Shown in pieces: positions 61,640 to 64,000 of a DNA stretch of 64,000 bases. The position numbers were made by a program, and so were the translations under genes. Positions within the stretch are counted from its first letter, which is position 1. Every line of letters begins with the position of its first letter. Source of the DNA: JAJDIA01 sp031555735. Its GTDB lineage: Bacteria > Bacteroidota > Bacteroidia > Bacteroidales > Tannerellaceae. Location: positions 1-64,000 of the forward strand of contig JAVBUE010000026.1 in NCBI GenBank assembly GCA_031555735.1. Direction: 5' to 3'. The notes under the pieces are model-generated. The model made no database searches and was not told the DNA's origin. It saw only the letters and a list, made by a program, of their open reading frames with translations.

Positions 61640-62425
61640 TTATTCGTTAACACGTTTGATACGTCCGATACCGGAAGCCGACGAATAAACGCTCGCCGTC
61701 CCCTTATACCGGATGCTCCCGATGCCTGAGGTCTGTGCCGACAGGTGGCCGGAGGCATTCACCTCCATCGTGCCCACCCCGCTCACATCACATTTCAGTT
61801 CCCCGACTAAGCAATCGTAAGCGTAGATCTTACCCACGCCCGACACCTGGAAGGTACCTGTTTCCACCCGGCCGTTCAGGTAGGCATTGCCGACCCCCGA
61901 CACATCACACATCAACGCCCCGCAGGTAAGCTGGTTCAGCCGGATATCTCCCATGCCGGAAACGCTGATGCGGAGGCTTTCCGTTTTCAGTGGTGAGGCG
62001 GATTTAAAATTCATGCAACCGTGGATCTCCACCTTGTTCAGGCCGGACGATTGTGCGCGGATCACCAGTTGTGTGGGAACGATCATGGTATCCCGTTCAC
62101 GCGACCGGATGTGGAGCGTTCCTTCCTGCTGTTCGATATCCAGCCAGGCAAAGAGGTTCTCGTCCATGGTGACCTCCAGGGAGGACGTGCTGTCGGCCTG
62201 CGTATATTCGAACGACGGCAGCTTCTTCCGGCTCCCGCCGAAGAGGTTCAACCCGATGGTTTTCATCGGGCTCTCGATGCTTTCGCCCAGCCGCAGGTCG
62301 GAGAAATCATCCACAGGGAAAGTGCGGGTCACCGTAGTGCCATTTCCTTTGATCCGCTCGGTGGCATATCCGGCGGTGATGCCCATTGCCAGCAACAGGG
62401 TCAGCCATACTACTCGTGTGTGCAT
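61640..62425 (-). CDS. DUF2807 exported protein, paralogue 2 (SGVG type)
   Basis: 261 residues. Signal peptide MHTRVVWLTLLLAMGITAGY. Same architecture as its neighbours: a strand-rich head with GNGTTVTRTFPVDDFSDL, then a helix of repeated turns in which the motif is SGVG or SGIG (VSGMGDIR, VSGVGNAY, VSGVGKIY, VSGVGTME, TSGIGSIR, ASGIGRIK). No lipobox. One bp after paralogue 3, so cotranscribed. Function unknown. Confidence 0.85.
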   Translation of the reverse strand: MHTRVVWLTLLLAMGITAGYATERIKGNGTTVTRTFPVDDFSDLRLGESIESPMKTIGLNLFGGSRKKLPSFEYTQADSTSSLEVTMDENLFAWLDIEQQEGTLHIRSRERDTMIVPTQLVIRAQSSGLNKVEIHGCMNFKSASPLKTESLRISVSGMGDIRLNQLTCGALMCDVSGVGNAYLNGRVETGTFQVSGVGKIYAYDCLVGELKCDVSGVGTMEVNASGHLSAQTSGIGSIRYKGTASVYSSASGIGRIKRVNE

Positions 62426-62426
62426 A

Positions 62427-63215
62427 TCAGTTCGCGTTTTCGATTTTACCTTTACCGATGGTCGATTGTTGAATCTCCGGTTTCCCTTTGTAGCGGATCG
62501 TTCCCTTTCCCATGATAGACGCCTTGAGTTTGGTCGCGACGTGAATCTCCGCCAGTCCGCCGGTCGTCATCCGGCAGTTGAGTTCATCCACTTCCACGCC
62601 AAAGGCATGCAAGTCGGATCCTCCCACAATGCTATACAGCCCGTTCGCCGCCTTTCCTGTTTTGAGGTTGATCGATCCGGAGCCGTCCATGTCACATTCC
62701 AACCGGCTGGCTTCGATCTGTTCGGCCACCACATTGGCGCTTCCGTTGATCTTGAACCGGAGCAAGCCGGCAGTCACCGGTTCTTTGAGTTCGACCAGGC
62801 AGTTCTCATTGGCGCGTATCTCCAGCTCATCACCGGTAAGGGGAGTAAGCGCGATGAAATGGGCGTTTCCTTCTACCCTGGCTGATTTCAGCCACTTCGC
62901 GTTGGCTTTCACCACGAAGCGGGTTACCTGGTCCACTTTGACATCCCGGAACTTCATGGATAGTACCCGGTCTTTGACTTCCGTCTGCAAATGCGCAAAC
63001 AGGTTCTCGTCGAGGGTTATCTCGATCACACCGGAAGGCACTTCCGTCTGTTCGTATTCAAACTGCATGATGCCGTTGATGCGGATCGCGTTAAAGTCGG
63101 TCACCTCCATGGTTTTGGTAACCGGATGGCCGTCTCCTTTCACAGGATCGGCAGCCTGGACCGTCCCTGTCAGGACAGTCAGCAGCAGGGCGAAGAATAA
63201 ACTGCGTTGTTTCAT
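62427..63215 (-). CDS. DUF2807 exported protein, paralogue 3 (degenerate turns)
   Basis: 262 residues from the ATG at 63215, chosen for the signal peptide MKQRSLFFALLLTVLTGTVQA; ATGs at 63233 and 63245 are alternatives. The head has KGDGHPVTKTMEVTDFNAI. The repeat turns are more diverged than in the neighbours (INGSANVV, MDGSGSIN, IVGGSDLH, IMGKGTIR, TIGKGKIE). Promoter element at 63283-63290 (TATATTTG, minus); this is the first gene of the transcript 3-2-1. Function unknown. Confidence 0.82.
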   Translation of the reverse strand: MKQRSLFFALLLTVLTGTVQAADPVKGDGHPVTKTMEVTDFNAIRINGIMQFEYEQTEVPSGVIEITLDENLFAHLQTEVKDRVLSMKFRDVKVDQVTRFVVKANAKWLKSARVEGNAHFIALTPLTGDELEIRANENCLVELKEPVTAGLLRFKINGSANVVAEQIEASRLECDMDGSGSINLKTGKAANGLYSIVGGSDLHAFGVEVDELNCRMTTGGLAEIHVATKLKASIMGKGTIRYKGKPEIQQSTIGKGKIENAN

Positions 63216-63282
63216 TCGGATCGATGTATTCATTAGACGGCTCACAGGTACCTTAGGTTACACTGTGAGATGATAGATAAGA

Positions 63283-63290
63283 CAAATATA
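63283..63290 (-). promoter_or_regulatory. Bacteroidetes -7 element for DUF2807 genes 3-2-1
   Basis: TATATTTG on the minus strand matches TAnnTTTG, about 70 bp upstream of the ATG at 63215 and after the terminator of paralogue 4. Confidence 0.55.
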
Positions 63291-63360
63291 GTAATCAAAA
63301 GGATACCTTGCATGGCATAGTACCATATTTAAACATAATTAACACAGACTGCCGGACAAC

Positions 63361-63400
63361 AAAAAGCCAACGTCCGTTGATTGGCTCGCGGGACATTGGC
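63361..63400 (-). terminator. terminator of DUF2807 paralogue 4
   Basis: On the minus strand GCCAATGTCCC and GGACGTTGGC (63400-63366) form a stem with one mismatch, followed by TTTTTGTT. It lies 26 bp past the stop of paralogue 4 and separates it from the other three genes. Confidence 0.6.
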
Positions 63401-63425
63401 CTTCACTATCTATAGGAGTCTGCTA

Positions 63426-64000
63426 TTAATTCACGCGTTTCACACTACCGCCACCCGAAGCGGAATGATGCTCCTCCGGGCTTCCTTTGTACTGGATATC
63501 GCTACCGCCACTGGCGGACGCATTCAGGCGTCCGGTTGCATTCGCTTCGATATCGCTGCTACCGCTGGCCGAACAATGCAGGTTTTTCACCACAAATCCA
63601 TACGCTTTCACATCGCTGCTGCCACTCACGCGGAATTCGGCCTGGTCGGCGCTCCCGGCGAGGTATGCGTCGCTCGATCCGGAAAAGCCCAGCTCGAGTT
63701 TATCGCAGGTCAGGTTGTCGGCCGTCCAATCGGACGATCCGCTGAAGTGGGCTTTACACTGGCCTATCCGCGTAGCTTGTTTCATCAGCACATCGCTCGA
63801 ACCGGACGCAGATATATCCAGCCGGTCACTCTGCAGGGCGCTTTGCAGCACGAAGTCGAAACTACCCGAGACACTCACGCTATGCAGCTTCTGCGAATTA
63901 CCGTTGATCGTGAACTGGGTCGGTTCGATCTGTGTCTTATCTTTGGCTTTTACCACCAGTTTATCGTTGGACGAACTGATCTGCAGGGCATCGAACAGGT
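63426..64000 (-). CDS. DUF2807 protein, paralogue 4 (SGSSD type), 5' end outside window
   Basis: The frame is open from the stop at 63426 to the right edge (about 191 codons); the N-terminus and signal are missing. An internal GTG at 63956 is not the start, since coding continues upstream of it (LFDALQISSSNDKLVVKAKD). Repeated turns are SGSSD: ASGSSDVL, FSGSSDWT, FSGSSDAY, VSGSSDVK, ASGSSDIE, then ASGGSDIQ and ASGGGSVK. Same fold as the three downstream neighbours but a separate transcript. Function unknown. Confidence 0.83.
   Translation of the reverse strand, partial: LFDALQISSSNDKLVVKAKDKTQIEPTQFTINGNSQKLHSVSVSGSFDFVLQSALQSDRLDISASGSSDVLMKQATRIGQCKAHFSGSSDWTADNLTCDKLELGFSGSSDAYLAGSADQAEFRVSGSSDVKAYGFVVKNLHCSASGSSDIEANATGRLNASASGGSDIQYKGSPEEHHSASGGGSVKRVN

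Overview
The window comes from the chromosome of a Bacteroidales bacterium, most like the Parabacteroides/Tannerella side of the order. The evidence is direct: many genes are preceded by the Bacteroidetes -7 promoter element TAnnTTTG; BACON-domain, DUF2807, DUF3822 and RprX/RprY-type proteins are present; the glycine-lipid acyltransferase pair lies beside a Bacteroidetes-type dcw cluster; and secreted glycosidases are frequent. Genus assignment is inference.

Layout. 1-1881: 5' part of a minus-strand BACON-repeat lipoprotein that runs off the left edge. 1882-2774: non-coding, with 22-bp-period repeats, overlapping hairpins and the purL terminator. 2775-6464: purL. 6628-12224: secreted GH27 alpha-galactosidase, a small DUF2541-like protein, a GH116 enzyme and a GNAT acetyltransferase. 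12247-17440 (minus): a double SGNH esterase, an alkylation-repair operon (alkA-like, ada, acpH) and a creatininase-family protein. 17634-23069 (plus): TonB-receptor-like outer-membrane barrel, then the RprX/RprY two-component system. 23351-40123 (minus): the dcw cluster rsmH-ftsL-ftsI-murE-mraY-murD-ftsW-murG-murC-ftsQ-ftsA-ftsZ, continuing into yqeY and cstA. 40394-43727 (plus): glsA, glsB and a cardiolipin synthase, i.e. membrane lipid synthesis next to wall synthesis. 43699-45722 (minus): rsmD, DUF3822 and a membrane-anchored protein. 45791-51451 (plus): RecD2-like helicase, unknown protein, rsmI, coiled-coil lipoprotein, YjjG-type nucleotidase and signal peptidase I. 51453-57897 (minus): XylR-like AraC regulator, GH2 exo-glucosaminidase-type lipoprotein, ROK kinase and nadB. 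58005-60797 (plus): zinc-uptake binding protein and ATPase (no permease), then an NAD-dependent epimerase. 60805-64000 (minus): four tandem DUF2807 paralogues, the last cut by the right edge.

The most unusual signal is non-coding. Three intergenic regions carry tandem units with an exact 22-bp period. Two of them (23163-23250 and 50335-50422) are clean 4 x 22 = 88-bp arrays in which each unit is itself a near-palindrome and the outer units are inverted copies of each other, so that the array can fold either as four small hairpins or as one long one; at 50309-50442 the outer arms form a perfect 42-bp inverted repeat. The third (2396-2659) has the same period in a degenerate form. Their core sequences differ between loci while the architecture is kept, and this does not match CRISPR, ordinary terminators or an insertion sequence. 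I do not recognise it as a named element.

Limits: everything here comes from reading the sequence. Promoters are pattern matches, family names rest on recognised motifs, and no database or folding program was run.
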